Assembly: GCA_034180045.1 (NCBI GenBank)
Contig: JAXFOY010000025.1
Location: 62,001 to 126,000 of the forward strand
Source of the DNA: Eubacterium_B sp034180045
GTDB taxonomy: Bacteria; Bacillota; Clostridia; Peptostreptococcales; Anaerovoracaceae
Direction of reading: 5' to 3'
DNA: 64,000 nucleotides
Made by a program: the position numbers and the translations under genes. A model generated the notes under the pieces. The model saw nothing but the letters and a program-made list of their open reading frames with translations. It was not told the origin of the DNA and did no database searches. The number at the start of each line of letters is the position of its first letter. Positions within the stretch are counted from its first letter, which is position 1. Positions 52,546 to 61,212 of the stretch are shown here, piece by piece.

Positions 52546-52607
52546 TTTGATTCACCTCTTTGCGTGATTTTTTTTAAGAAAAACAAAATAATTAGTAAAT
52601 TGTATAA

Positions 52608-52669
52608 ATTATATACCAAAAAGTTGCAAATGTCACTGATTGAAAATAATTAATTGGGTACAATATAGT
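52608..52669. promoter_or_regulatory. Divergent promoters between the Crp/Fnr gene and the dehydrogenase fusion
   Basis: Minus strand: GTGACA (52636-52631), 17 bases, TATAAT (52613-52608). Plus strand: TTGAAA (52640-52645), 18 bases, TATAGT (52664-52669). The two -35 elements are three bases apart, so one bound regulator could affect both genes. I see no clear classical FNR or CRP palindrome. Confidence 0.6.
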
Positions 52670-52706
52670 CATAGAGAAAATGTTTTTCAGATAAGGAGGT
52701 AAACAC

Positions 52707-54629
52707 ATGCTTTTTAGAACGACAGAACTTCATGAGGAGTTCAGAGCAAAGGTTAGAAAGTTTGCTGAAGAAGAGGTAAAGCCTATTGCTTTTATGCTGG
52801 ATCAGAATAATGAATTTCCACATGAGGTTGTCAAGAAAATGGCAAAATTGGGACTGATGGGAATTCCATATCCTAAGGAATACGGAGGAGCAGGTCTTGA
52901 CGCAATAAGTTATGCCATCGCTGTTGAAGAACTTTCAAGAGTTGATGGAGGCACGGGCGTTATACTTTCCGCTCATGTTTCACTCGGTTCATACCCTATC
53001 ATGGCATATGGTACAGAAGAACAGAAAAAGAAATACCTTGTACCATTGGCAAAAGGAGAAAAGCTAGGAGCATTTGGACTTACAGAGCCTAACGCGGGAT
53101 CAGATGCAGGTGGAACGGAAACCACTGCTGAACTTAAAGGCGATCACTATATACTAAACGGAAATAAAATATTTATAACTAATGCACCGATAGCGGATAC
53201 ATATGTAGTATTTGCAGTCACAACTCCGAATATCGGAACAAAGGGTATCAGCGCTTTCATAGTAGAAAAGGGCTGGGAAGGTTTTGAATTCGGAGACCAC
53301 TATGACAAGATGGGAATCAGGTCGTCATCTACAGCCGAACTTATATTCAACGATGTTAAAGTACCTAAGGAAAATCTTTTAGGAAAAGAAGGTCAGGGTT
53401 TCAAAATTGCATTAGGAACTCTTGACGGCGGAAGAATCGGTATTGCATCACAGGCTCTCGGTATTGCACAAGGGGCTTATGAAGCGGCGGTAGAGTATTC
53501 ACTTGAGAGAATCCAGTTCGGAATTCCGATTGCTTATCAGCAAATCAACTCATTTAAGATTGCGGACATGGCAACGAAGCTTCGCATGGCAAGATTTCTT
53601 GTATACTCGGCAGCTGAGCTTAAACAGAATCACGAACCGTTTGGAATGGAATCGGCCATGGCTAAGCAATATGCTTCAGATGCAGCTTTAGAAATTTGTA
53701 ATGATGCTCTCCAGATTTTCGGAGGTACAGGTTACCTAAAGGGAATGGAAGTGGAAAGAGCATATAGAGATGCGAAGATTACAACAATCTACGAAGGTAC
53801 AAATGAAATCCAGAGAGTGGTAATTGCGGCACATATCTTAGGTAAAGCACCTCAACAAGCTGCTCCCGCAGCTCAAAAGGGGCCTATCACAGGGCAGAGA
53901 AAGAAAATTCTCTTTTCCGGCAGCGCTCAGGAACAGGTTAATCAGCTTGTTGAAGCCCTAAAGGCGGACGGATTTGATTTCACTATCGGAATCGACCCTC
54001 AGACTCCTATCGTCGATGCGGACAGAGTTGTATCGGCAGGTAAGGGTATAGGCGAAAAGAAGAATATGAAGCTTATAGAGGATTTGGCAAAGCAGGCGGG
54101 TGCGGCTATAGGCTCATCAAGACCGGTAGCGGAAAACTTGAAGTATGTACCGCTTGACAGATATGTGGGAATGTCAGGACAGAAATTCTCCGGCAACCTA
54201 TATATAGCTTGCGGAATTTCAGGAGCAGGACAGCATCTAAAGGGTATCAAAGAAGCTACTACAATCGTAGCTATAAATAAGAGTAAGAACGCTCCTATAT
54301 TCAAAAACGCAGACTACGGTATAGTAGGAGATGTAATGGAAATTCTACCGTTGCTTACAAAAGCGCTCGATAACGGAGAAGAAAAGAAGCCTGCACCGCC
54401 TCGCGTTAAGATGAGAAAGGCAACTGTTCTAAAAGAGCCGTCACCATGGGAACTCCATGTTTGTATGGGTTGCGGATATGAATATGATCCGGCAAAGGGA
54501 GATTTAGAAAACGGCGTTAGCATAGGCACTACATTTGAATCGCTTCCTGAAGAGTGGATCTGTCCGCTTTGTGGAGAAGAAAAGACGGGATTTATCAAAG
54601 TTGAACAGCCTAAGAAGGAGGAAAAATAA
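52707..54629 (+). CDS. Acyl-CoA dehydrogenase / EtfA FAD domain / rubredoxin fusion
   Basis: A 640-residue three-part protein. Residues 1-380: short-chain acyl-CoA dehydrogenase with LTEPNAGSDAGG, the DALQIFGGTGYLKG segment and the catalytic Glu in IYEGTNEIQR. Residues 395-565: the C-terminal FAD domain of EtfA, with VVSAGKGIGEKKNM, SSRPVAENL, LYIACGISGAGQHLKGIK and NADYGIVGD. Residues 583-632: rubredoxin, with CMGCGYEYDP and CPLCG. No EtfB or EtfA N-terminal domain is encoded. AAGGAGG precedes the ATG. Its stop overlaps the flavodiiron gene start, so electrons probably go acyl-CoA, FAD, FAD, Fe, FprA. Confidence 0.93.
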   Translation: MLFRTTELHEEFRAKVRKFAEEEVKPIAFMLDQNNEFPHEVVKKMAKLGLMGIPYPKEYGGAGLDAISYAIAVEELSRVDGGTGVILSAHVSLGSYPIMAYGTEEQKKKYLVPLAKGEKLGAFGLTEPNAGSDAGGTETTAELKGDHYILNGNKIFITNAPIADTYVVFAVTTPNIGTKGISAFIVEKGWEGFEFGDHYDKMGIRSSSTAELIFNDVKVPKENLLGKEGQGFKIALGTLDGGRIGIASQALGIAQGAYEAAVEYSLERIQFGIPIAYQQINSFKIADMATKLRMARFLVYSAAELKQNHEPFGMESAMAKQYASDAALEICNDALQIFGGTGYLKGMEVERAYRDAKITTIYEGTNEIQRVVIAAHILGKAPQQAAPAAQKGPITGQRKKILFSGSAQEQVNQLVEALKADGFDFTIGIDPQTPIVDADRVVSAGKGIGEKKNMKLIEDLAKQAGAAIGSSRPVAENLKYVPLDRYVGMSGQKFSGNLYIACGISGAGQHLKGIKEATTIVAINKSKNAPIFKNADYGIVGDVMEILPLLTKALDNGEEKKPAPPRVKMRKATVLKEPSPWELHVCMGCGYEYDPAKGDLENGVSIGTTFESLPEEWICPLCGEEKTGFIKVEQPKKEEK

Positions 54630-55837
54630 TGCATTGCGTTAGAAAAGTAACCGAAGACCTATACTGGGTTGGTGGAAATGATAAACGACTCCACCTTTTT
54701 GAAAATATTCATCCTATAGAAGATGGTGTTTCATATAATTCGTATCTGCTTCTCGATGAGAAAACTGTACTTTTTGATACAGCCGACTGGTCGGTAGGTC
54801 GACAGTTCATCGAAAACGTTGAATATGTACTTGATGGAAGAACACTTGACTATATGGTAATCAATCATATGGAGCCAGATCACTGCGCGTCAATGGAAGA
54901 AATAATTTTGAGATATCCCGATGTAAAAGTTGTTTCAACAGAAAAAGCTTTGATGCTTATGCACCAGTTCAACTATTCTGTAGGCGACAATTTTATTCAG
55001 GTGGCTGAGGGAGATACAATGAGCTTCGGTAAGCATAATGTTGTATTCGTAGCAGCGCCTATGGTTCACTGGCCGGAGGCTATGGTTACGTTTGATACCA
55101 CAAACGGAGTGCTGTTCAGCGCTGATGCTTTCGGGTCATTTAAGTCACTTGACGGTGCTTTATTTGCAGATGAAGTTGACTTCAAGGGTGAATGGATTGA
55201 TGAGGCAAGACGTTATTATACAAATATCGTAGGTAAGTACGGTCCTGAAGTTATGGACCTTCTCAAGAAGGCTCAGACTATAGATATTAAAATTATCTGT
55301 CCGCTACACGGTCCTGTATGGCGTAAGGACATCGGCTACATACTGGACAAGTACATTCACTGGGCAACATATACACCGGAAGAAAAAGGTGTGTTGATTT
55401 GCTATGCTTCGATGTACGGAAATACAGAAAATGCAGCGCATATTCTGGCAACAAAACTTCACGAAAAAGGAATGCACAAGGTTCATATGTTCGATACATC
55501 AAAGACACATGTGTCATATTTGATAGGAGAAGCATTCAAATATAGTCATCTGGCGCTTCTTTCAGCGACATACAACCTAAATGTATTCCCTGCAATGGAA
55601 AACTTTGTTCAGGATATGAAACGCCTAAATCTTCAGAAGAGAGTTGTCGCTGTAGTTGAAAACGGCTCATGGGCTCCACAGGCAAGTGTTCTGATAAACG
55701 AAACTCTTGACGAAATGAAGCAGATGACTGTTCTGAACGAAGAGGTATCGCTCCTTTCATCGGTATCAAAGATGACGGAAAAAGAACTCGATTCTCTTGC
55801 TGACAGCCTGATAGAGTCAATGTCACAGAGCTACTAA
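54629..55837 (+). CDS. FprA family A-type flavoprotein (flavodiiron protein)
   Basis: A 402-residue flavodiiron protein, reducing O2 to water or NO to N2O. The metallo-beta-lactamase-like diiron domain has the ligands in NHMEPDHCASMEE and AAPMVHWPE, with SADAFGSF and CPLHGPVWR after them. The flavodoxin domain (about 250-400) starts ICYASMYGNTENAA. The usual electron donor of this family is rubredoxin, which here is the last domain of the protein encoded just upstream (TAATG overlap). Confidence 0.95.
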   Translation: MHCVRKVTEDLYWVGGNDKRLHLFENIHPIEDGVSYNSYLLLDEKTVLFDTADWSVGRQFIENVEYVLDGRTLDYMVINHMEPDHCASMEEIILRYPDVKVVSTEKALMLMHQFNYSVGDNFIQVAEGDTMSFGKHNVVFVAAPMVHWPEAMVTFDTTNGVLFSADAFGSFKSLDGALFADEVDFKGEWIDEARRYYTNIVGKYGPEVMDLLKKAQTIDIKIICPLHGPVWRKDIGYILDKYIHWATYTPEEKGVLICYASMYGNTENAAHILATKLHEKGMHKVHMFDTSKTHVSYLIGEAFKYSHLALLSATYNLNVFPAMENFVQDMKRLNLQKRVVAVVENGSWAPQASVLINETLDEMKQMTVLNEEVSLLSSVSKMTEKELDSLADSLIESMSQSY

Positions 55838-55920
55838 GTACTAAGCACATGTCTGCTAAATTGCAGCGCGCAGCCAGGTTTAGACTTATATACAACCTGT
55901 AACATAACGGAACCTGCTAT

Positions 55921-55955
55921 AATCGGCGTAATCGACAGACTGCTCGCTTATGCCG
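55921..55955 (+). terminator. Hairpin terminator after the flavodiiron gene
   Basis: AATCGGCGTAA with TTATGCCGATT (11 pairs, one wobble), a 16-base loop, then TTATTATG. Confidence 0.6.
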
Positions 55956-56050
55956 ATTTTATTATGCAAATGATGGCAAAATTATACTCTAAACTATCAT
56001 GCGAGATTGGAATCAAAGCGATTAGATTTGCTTAGCCCATTAGACAAGCT

Positions 56051-56701
56051 TTAGAAAATTTGAGTGATGTTGAATTTTTTCCTTCTGCCACGTTCTTCAA
56101 CTGTAACGTGATAAGCCGCATTTTTTTTGAAATAAAACAGAAGTTCTTCTCTGAAGTCTTCGGTTGGAATCTGTAATCGTCTGAGAGGGCGTTGCGTAAT
56201 CTTTGAAAATTCCACCTCGTGCTCTCCGGAAGTGATAAGTATCTGTCTCCAAGACTGAAACGCATTACTGGATTTTCCGAGCGCTTCTTTATCTATTGAA
56301 AGAAAAAGAACCCTTTCACCTCTCGTAAGATGATTCTTCTTCTTAATCCTGATGACAGCATAGTCGGGGTGCTTTCTTTTCCAAATTAATTTAGAGATAT
56401 AGATAAACAGATAGAGCGATGTAAACATCAAAAATATGACGAGCAGGAGTTTTCCTAAAAAAATGCAAAAATTTGCGGGGCTTGTCAAAGATGGGGGATA
56501 TAGAAAGTGTGTAACGGTATTAACAAGTAAGATAATTACACAAGTGGCAACTATAGGCGTCAGTAAAATAATAAACAGCTTTTTTCTACGACCGACTTTC
56601 AGGTAGGATGATTTTATATTTATACTCAGCACTATGACAGGCAAGAGTGTGAAAAAGAAAATCAGACAAAGAAGCAATTTTGTAGGTATTCCAAACAACA
56701 T
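56051..56701 (-). CDS. Membrane protein with C-terminal basic domain, unknown function
   Basis: A 216-residue protein with three predicted membrane helices (about 5-27, 40-65, 80-107). A cytoplasmic or surface domain of about 105 residues follows, rich in Lys/Arg and beta strands (YAVIRIKKKNHLTRGERVLF ... HVTVEERGRRKKFNI). The last part has the look of a PH-like or similar small beta fold, but I do not recognise a family. RBS TTGGAGTG precedes ATG 56701. A promoter lies just upstream and is divergent from the nuclease gene. Confidence 0.75.
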   Translation of the reverse strand: MLFGIPTKLLLCLIFFFTLLPVIVLSINIKSSYLKVGRRKKLFIILLTPIVATCVIILLVNTVTHFLYPPSLTSPANFCIFLGKLLLVIFLMFTSLYLFIYISKLIWKRKHPDYAVIRIKKKNHLTRGERVLFLSIDKEALGKSSNAFQSWRQILITSGEHEVEFSKITQRPLRRLQIPTEDFREELLFYFKKNAAYHVTVEERGRRKKFNITQIF

Positions 56702-56732
56702 ATGTTCACTCCAATCGGACAGTTCTATAATT

Positions 56733-56761
56733 ATTTTATATTAAGCATTATTTTTTATCAA
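56733..56761 (-). promoter_or_regulatory. Promoter of the minus-strand membrane protein gene
   Basis: Minus strand: TTGATA (56761-56756), 17 bases, TAAAAT (56738-56733). Confidence 0.6.
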
Positions 56762-56814
56762 AGGGTTTTAATGAAGTCGTTTACAAACTAAGGGGAATAA
56801 TTTATCATATACAT

Positions 56815-57666
56815 ATGAAAAAGACAAAAAGATATGGCAAAATTTTTATAGGACTAATCGTTTCTCTTTGTATTGCAACAGTAGGATATTTTAAGAACGA
56901 CTTGCCAAAGCCGCTTAGAGAGTACCTTGGGATGGCAGATGGCGCAAGGCGTCATTATTTAATAAATAGAAGTGAAAATAAGAGTGAAATAGATTCGGCA
57001 AACCCGGGTGAGCTTCCGCTCGGACTTAAGGTTCAAGACTGTCAAAAGCTAAGCTCGACAGGATATGAGGCTGATATAGAAGACGTAATGGAAAGTTTTC
57101 CCGAAAATGCGGAACTCAGTTTTGCGGTGGTGAACGGGAATAAACCGGGATTTTCAGAGGAAGAACTCAGATTGCCGGAATTTGAAAGTTATGGAGAACT
57201 TGACATTCTGGGTAGATGTCAGACCGCAAGTGCTATGCTTGGCAAGACTATGATGCCGGATGAAAAACGCGGCAGCATAGGAATGATTAAGCCCAGCGGG
57301 TGGCAGACCAAAAGGTATGATGATTTGATTGCGGATAGGTACCTTTATAACAGGTGTCATCTCATAGGATACCAGCTTAGCGGTCAAAATGCGAACGAAA
57401 AGAATTTGATAACCGGAACCAGATTTTTTAATGTAGAGGGAATGCTTCCATTTGAAAATATGGTTGCGGAATATATAAAAACGACAAACAATCATGTTAT
57501 GTATAGAGTAAGACCGGTTTTCTACGAGCGGGAGCTAGTGGCAAGAGGCGTACAAATTGAGGCGGAATCAGTCGAAAATAATTCGATATGTTTCAATGTT
57601 TTCATATATAACATACAACCCGATATAGAGATAGATTATCTAACGGGAGAGAGCAGGGCGAAATAA
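56815..57666 (+). CDS. Secreted or membrane-anchored DNA/RNA non-specific endonuclease
   Basis: A 283-residue protein with an N-terminal hydrophobic segment (about 9-26) that should export or anchor it. The nuclease domain of the EndA/NucA superfamily has the active-site stretch YNRCHLIGYQLSGQNANEKN (about 178-197), where His181 would be the general base and Asn the metal ligand, followed by LITGTRFFNVEGM. Such enzymes degrade extracellular nucleic acid. A possible promoter (TTTACA, 17 bases, TATCAT) ends six bases before the ATG, and no normally spaced ribosome binding site is seen, so the mRNA might be leaderless. Confidence 0.88.
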   Translation: MKKTKRYGKIFIGLIVSLCIATVGYFKNDLPKPLREYLGMADGARRHYLINRSENKSEIDSANPGELPLGLKVQDCQKLSSTGYEADIEDVMESFPENAELSFAVVNGNKPGFSEEELRLPEFESYGELDILGRCQTASAMLGKTMMPDEKRGSIGMIKPSGWQTKRYDDLIADRYLYNRCHLIGYQLSGQNANEKNLITGTRFFNVEGMLPFENMVAEYIKTTNNHVMYRVRPVFYERELVARGVQIEAESVENNSICFNVFIYNIQPDIEIDYLTGESRAK

Positions 57667-57671
57667 ATACC

Positions 57672-58520
57672 ATGGAACGACAGGAACTTAAGAACAAAAA
57701 GAGAGTTGTAATAAAAGTAGGCTCATCGTCGCTTACTCATGCAGAAAGCGGAAAGCTCGATCTCATAAAGCTTGAGATACTGGTAAGAGAATTATCGGAT
57801 TTGAGAAATAAGGGAACCGATGTTGTACTGGTTACATCGGCTGCCATAACGGCAGGAAGAAGTGCCTTAGGTATGAAAGAAAAACCTAAGAATATACAGA
57901 TCAAGCAGGCTTGTGCCGCCGTTGGACAGGCTAGGCTGATGATGATATATCAAAAGCTTTTTTCAGAGTATAATCAGATTGCCGGACAGATTTTGATGAC
58001 AAAGAATACGGTTCTACATGAAGAGAGCAGGGAAAATGTATGTAATACATTCAATGAGCTTCTTAATCTTGGAGTAATACCGATTGTAAACGAAAACGAC
58101 AGTGTAGCAACATCGGAGATAGATGCGGTTGCGGTTTTCGGTGATAATGATACTTTATCGGCGGTAGTTGCAAGCTTAATAGACGCGGATTTACTTATTT
58201 TACTTTCAGATGTAGAGGGCTTGTACACCGACGATCCGCATAGAAATTCCGATGCGAAGTTTATAAAAACGGTTGAGTCGCTGGACGATAAGCTGCTTTC
58301 CATGGGGAAGGCGACTACAGGTACAAACGCGGGAACGGGTGGAATGGCAACCAAGCTTGCAGCCGCGGACATCGCCGTAAATTCAGGAATAGATATGCTG
58401 ATTGCCAGCGGCAAGGATTTTCATATAATACACAAAATTTTGCTCGGTGAGGACTATGGAACTCTTTTCCTGGGAAATCACAACGCTGAATTTGATATCC
58501 AAGAATATTTATCAAGGTGA
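57672..58520 (+). CDS. proB: Glutamate 5-kinase
   Basis: A 282-residue amino-acid kinase; first step of proline synthesis from glutamate. KRVVIKVGSSSLTH at the N-terminus, NENDSVATSEID (substrate loop) and the GTGGMATKLAAADIA region are typical. It lacks the C-terminal PUA domain of the 367-residue E. coli enzyme, as many Gram-positive ProB do. It lies five bases after the nuclease gene and 13 bases before proA. Confidence 0.95.
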   Translation: MERQELKNKKRVVIKVGSSSLTHAESGKLDLIKLEILVRELSDLRNKGTDVVLVTSAAITAGRSALGMKEKPKNIQIKQACAAVGQARLMMIYQKLFSEYNQIAGQILMTKNTVLHEESRENVCNTFNELLNLGVIPIVNENDSVATSEIDAVAVFGDNDTLSAVVASLIDADLLILLSDVEGLYTDDPHRNSDAKFIKTVESLDDKLLSMGKATTGTNAGTGGMATKLAAADIAVNSGIDMLIASGKDFHIIHKILLGEDYGTLFLGNHNAEFDIQEYLSR

Positions 58521-58533
58521 TATGGAGGCAGAT

Positions 58534-59775
58534 ATGAATTTGTTAGAACTCGGCAAAAGAGCAAAACAGGCGGCAGCGTTGCTCGCCAAGATAGATGAGA
58601 ATACGAAGAACATAACGCTCACCTCATGTGCGGATTCGCTCATACAAAAAAGTGAATATATTTTGGCTGAAAACGAAAAAGACATAGAAAACGGGCGCAA
58701 AAAAGGCATGAGTGAGGGTCTAATCGACCGTCTGCTGCTTACTGAAGAACGGCTTAAAGCCATTGCGGAAGGAATGAAGCAGGTTGCAAGTCTAAATGAT
58801 CCCATAGGTGAAGTTTCGGATATGAAAAAGCGTCCGAACGGACTTTTGATAGGCAAAAAAAGAGTTCCTCTTGGAGTCGTCGGCATTATATACGAAGCTA
58901 GACCTAACGTAACATCTGATGCCTTTGCACTTTGCTTCAAAACCGGAAATGCCGTGATTTTGAGAGGTGGAAGTGATGCTATCAACTCAAATATGGCAAT
59001 TGTAGACGTGCTTAGAAGTACGCTGGCATCCTGTGGCGTTACAGAAGATGCTCTTCAACTTATAAGCGATGCCTCACATGAGACGAGTACTCGTTTTATG
59101 AAGATGAACGGCTATCTCGATGTCCTGATTCCCAGAGGCGGTGCAGGTCTTATCAACAGCGTGATTAAGAACGCAACCGTTCCGGTAATCGAAACAGGTA
59201 CCGGGAACTGTCATGTATTCGTAGATGAATCGGCAAATATCAATATGGCGGTAGATATTATCATTAACGCAAAGACGCAAAGAATTGGGGTTTGCAATGC
59301 TTGCGAATCTATTTTGATACACGAGAGTATCGCCGATAAGATTCTACCTTTGTTAGGTAAGCGTCTAAGTGAGCATAAGGTGGAAATGTATGCAGACGAA
59401 AAAAGCCGCAATTATCTGGATGGAGCTGTTGCAGCAACAGAGGCTGATTGGGGCAGAGAATACTTGGACCTTAAAGTTTCGATTAAGTCCGTTTCAGGAA
59501 TCGACGAGGCTATTGAACATATCAACAAGTACAACACAGGCCATTCAGAAAGCATAGTGACTTCGAGTTATGAAAACTCACAAAGATTTTTGAATGAGGT
59601 AGATGCGGCAGCTGTATATGTTAACGCGTCTACACGGTTTACTGATGGTTTTGAGTTTGGATTTGGAGCTGAGATAGGTATCAGCACACAAAAACTTCAT
59701 GCACGTGGTCCGATGGGGCTTGAGGCTCTTACGACTACGAAGTATATAATTTATGGAAACGGTCAGATAAGGTAA
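58534..59775 (+). CDS. proA: Gamma-glutamyl phosphate reductase
   Basis: A 413-residue aldehyde-dehydrogenase-fold enzyme; second step of proline synthesis. Motifs: RVPLGVVGIIYEARPNVT, the PRGGAGLI nucleotide region, the active-site Cys in RIGVCNACESILI, and FGAEIGISTQKLHARGPMGL near the end. ATG 58534 has GGAGG seven bases upstream. The frame open from 58447 overlaps proB and is not used. Confidence 0.96.
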   Translation: MNLLELGKRAKQAAALLAKIDENTKNITLTSCADSLIQKSEYILAENEKDIENGRKKGMSEGLIDRLLLTEERLKAIAEGMKQVASLNDPIGEVSDMKKRPNGLLIGKKRVPLGVVGIIYEARPNVTSDAFALCFKTGNAVILRGGSDAINSNMAIVDVLRSTLASCGVTEDALQLISDASHETSTRFMKMNGYLDVLIPRGGAGLINSVIKNATVPVIETGTGNCHVFVDESANINMAVDIIINAKTQRIGVCNACESILIHESIADKILPLLGKRLSEHKVEMYADEKSRNYLDGAVAATEADWGREYLDLKVSIKSVSGIDEAIEHINKYNTGHSESIVTSSYENSQRFLNEVDAAAVYVNASTRFTDGFEFGFGAEIGISTQKLHARGPMGLEALTTTKYIIYGNGQIR

Positions 59776-59785
59776 GGAGGAAATT

Positions 59786-60103
59786 ATGCTTATAGTGACA
59801 ACGGATTACATCAGCGGATATGAACTTGAGATGATTGGTGTAGTTAAAGGAGGAGTTGTAAAATCAAAGAATGCATTCCAAGACATAGGTGCAGGCCTGA
59901 AGACTCTCGTGGGAGGTGAGTTAAGAGCTTACACGGATATGATGAATGAAGCGAGAGATTTGGCTACACATAGGATGGTAGAGGAAGCGATGAACCTGGG
60001 TGCGGATGCGGTTGTAAATGTTAGATATGCATCATCTGCAATTATGCAGGGAGCTTCTGAGATTATGGCATATGGAACAGCTGTTAGAGCAATAAAAAAA
60101 TAG
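59786..60103 (+). CDS. YbjQ/UPF0145 family protein
   Basis: A 105-residue protein of the YbjQ (heavy-metal-binding-domain, UPF0145) family. It begins with a strand ending SGYEL and EMIGVVKGGVVKSKN, and has EARDLATHRMVEEAMNLGAD and the C-terminal YGTAVRAI. Family members form pentamers and their function is unknown. AAGGAGG precedes the ATG. It is ten bases after proA and before a terminator. Confidence 0.92.
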   Translation: MLIVTTDYISGYELEMIGVVKGGVVKSKNAFQDIGAGLKTLVGGELRAYTDMMNEARDLATHRMVEEAMNLGADAVVNVRYASSAIMQGASEIMAYGTAVRAIKK

Positions 60104-60116
60104 AGCCGGTTATGCG

Positions 60117-60146
60117 ACAGACTCCATTAGAGGGTCTGTTGTTTTT
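60117..60146 (+). terminator. Rho-independent terminator after the ybjQ-like gene
   Basis: ACAGACTC stem with GGGTCTGT (eight pairs, one wobble), a short loop, then TGTTTTTT. Confidence 0.8.
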
Positions 60147-60323
60147 TATCAGTAAATCTCGATTTCTACTACGATGCTGCTGCGATTGACGGCATTACCT
60201 TGTCACATTTTGCCGCGTTTCGGATTTCTGTGACAGGCTTTGATACAATGTAAATGCTTTGATGTGTTCGCAAAATGGGGAAATCAAAGCAAAATACAGC
60301 ACTTTGGGAGGCACATAAAAAAT

Positions 60324-60803
60324 ATGGTAAATATGATTAAGATACTTTTTGTTTGCCACGGCAACATTTGTCGTTCGCCGATGGCGGAATTTGTTATGAA
60401 AGACTATGTGGAAAAAGCAGGGCTGAGCAATCTGTTTTACATCGAATCGGCAGCGACAAGCAGCGAAGAAATATATATGGGTGTAGGCAATGCTGTATAT
60501 CCGCCTGCAAAAGCAGAGCTGGCAAGGCATGGAATATCTTGCGACGGGAAAAGAGCAAGGAAAGTGGAGGCAAAGGATTTTGAACGCTTTGATATGATAA
60601 TCGCCATGGATGACAGAAATTTTGAAAATCTAAAAAGGAATTTCCCGGGAAACGAGGAAAAACTGTCATTACTAATGGAATACACAGGTGAGAGACGGTC
60701 GATAGCGGATCCGTGGTACACGAGGGATTTCGAATCGACATTTAACGATGTGTCAAAAGCGTGTAAGGGCTTACTGGAATATATTTTGAAAAATGATTGT
60801 TGA
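60324..60803 (+). CDS. Low molecular weight protein tyrosine phosphatase
   Basis: A protein of about 160 residues. The catalytic P-loop is VCHGNICRSPMAEF and the general-acid motif is DPWYTRDF. Start at ATG 60324 (GGGAGG 12 bases upstream) or ATG 60333; the open frame back to 60240 lacks a ribosome binding site. Such phosphatases act on phosphotyrosine proteins or arginine phosphate in Firmicutes; no kinase is adjacent, so the substrate is unknown. Confidence 0.92.
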   Translation: MVNMIKILFVCHGNICRSPMAEFVMKDYVEKAGLSNLFYIESAATSSEEIYMGVGNAVYPPAKAELARHGISCDGKRARKVEAKDFERFDMIIAMDDRNFENLKRNFPGNEEKLSLLMEYTGERRSIADPWYTRDFESTFNDVSKACKGLLEYILKNDC

Positions 60804-60836
60804 CTGCGCAGAAAGCGTAAGTATAAAAGTTTCTCA

Positions 60837-60865
60837 TTGAGAACAATACTAAAATATGATAAAAT
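60837..60865 (+). promoter_or_regulatory. Promoter upstream of the thioredoxin-fold gene and purC
   Basis: TTGAGA (60837-60842), 17 bases, TAAAAT (60860-60865). ATG 60892 follows with GGAGG between. Confidence 0.6.
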
Positions 60866-60891
60866 TTAGATATTAATAATGGAGGTACGAA

Positions 60892-61176
60892 ATGAAGAAA
60901 TTAACATTCATATACCTAAACGGATGTCCGTACTGTGCGAAGGCGCAAAAGGCGTTCGATACGCTTTTGGACAGCAATGAAGAATACAAAAAAATTGAAA
61001 TTGATGCGGTGGAAGAAAACAGCAATCCTGAGAAAATTGCCAATTTAGATTACTACCACGTGCCGACTTACTATGTTGAAGATAAAAAAGTTTTCGAAGC
61101 CTCACCCGGGGATTCTTATGAGGTTATAGAGGCGGCAACGAAGAAAGCGCTGGATATTGCTTTATCCGAAATCTAG
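60892..61176 (+). CDS. Glutaredoxin/thioredoxin-fold protein
   Basis: A 94-residue protein with the redox motif CPYC at about residues 12-15 and the cis-Pro segment HVPTYYV at about residue 58. It is the size of a glutaredoxin; the target is unknown. It lies 36 bases before purC, with GGAGG ahead of its own ATG. Confidence 0.88.
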   Translation: MKKLTFIYLNGCPYCAKAQKAFDTLLDSNEEYKKIEIDAVEENSNPEKIANLDYYHVPTYYVEDKKVFEASPGDSYEVIEAATKKALDIALSEI

Positions 61177-61212
61177 GGCGATGAAGCAAAGATAATTGTA
61201 AAGAGGATTATT

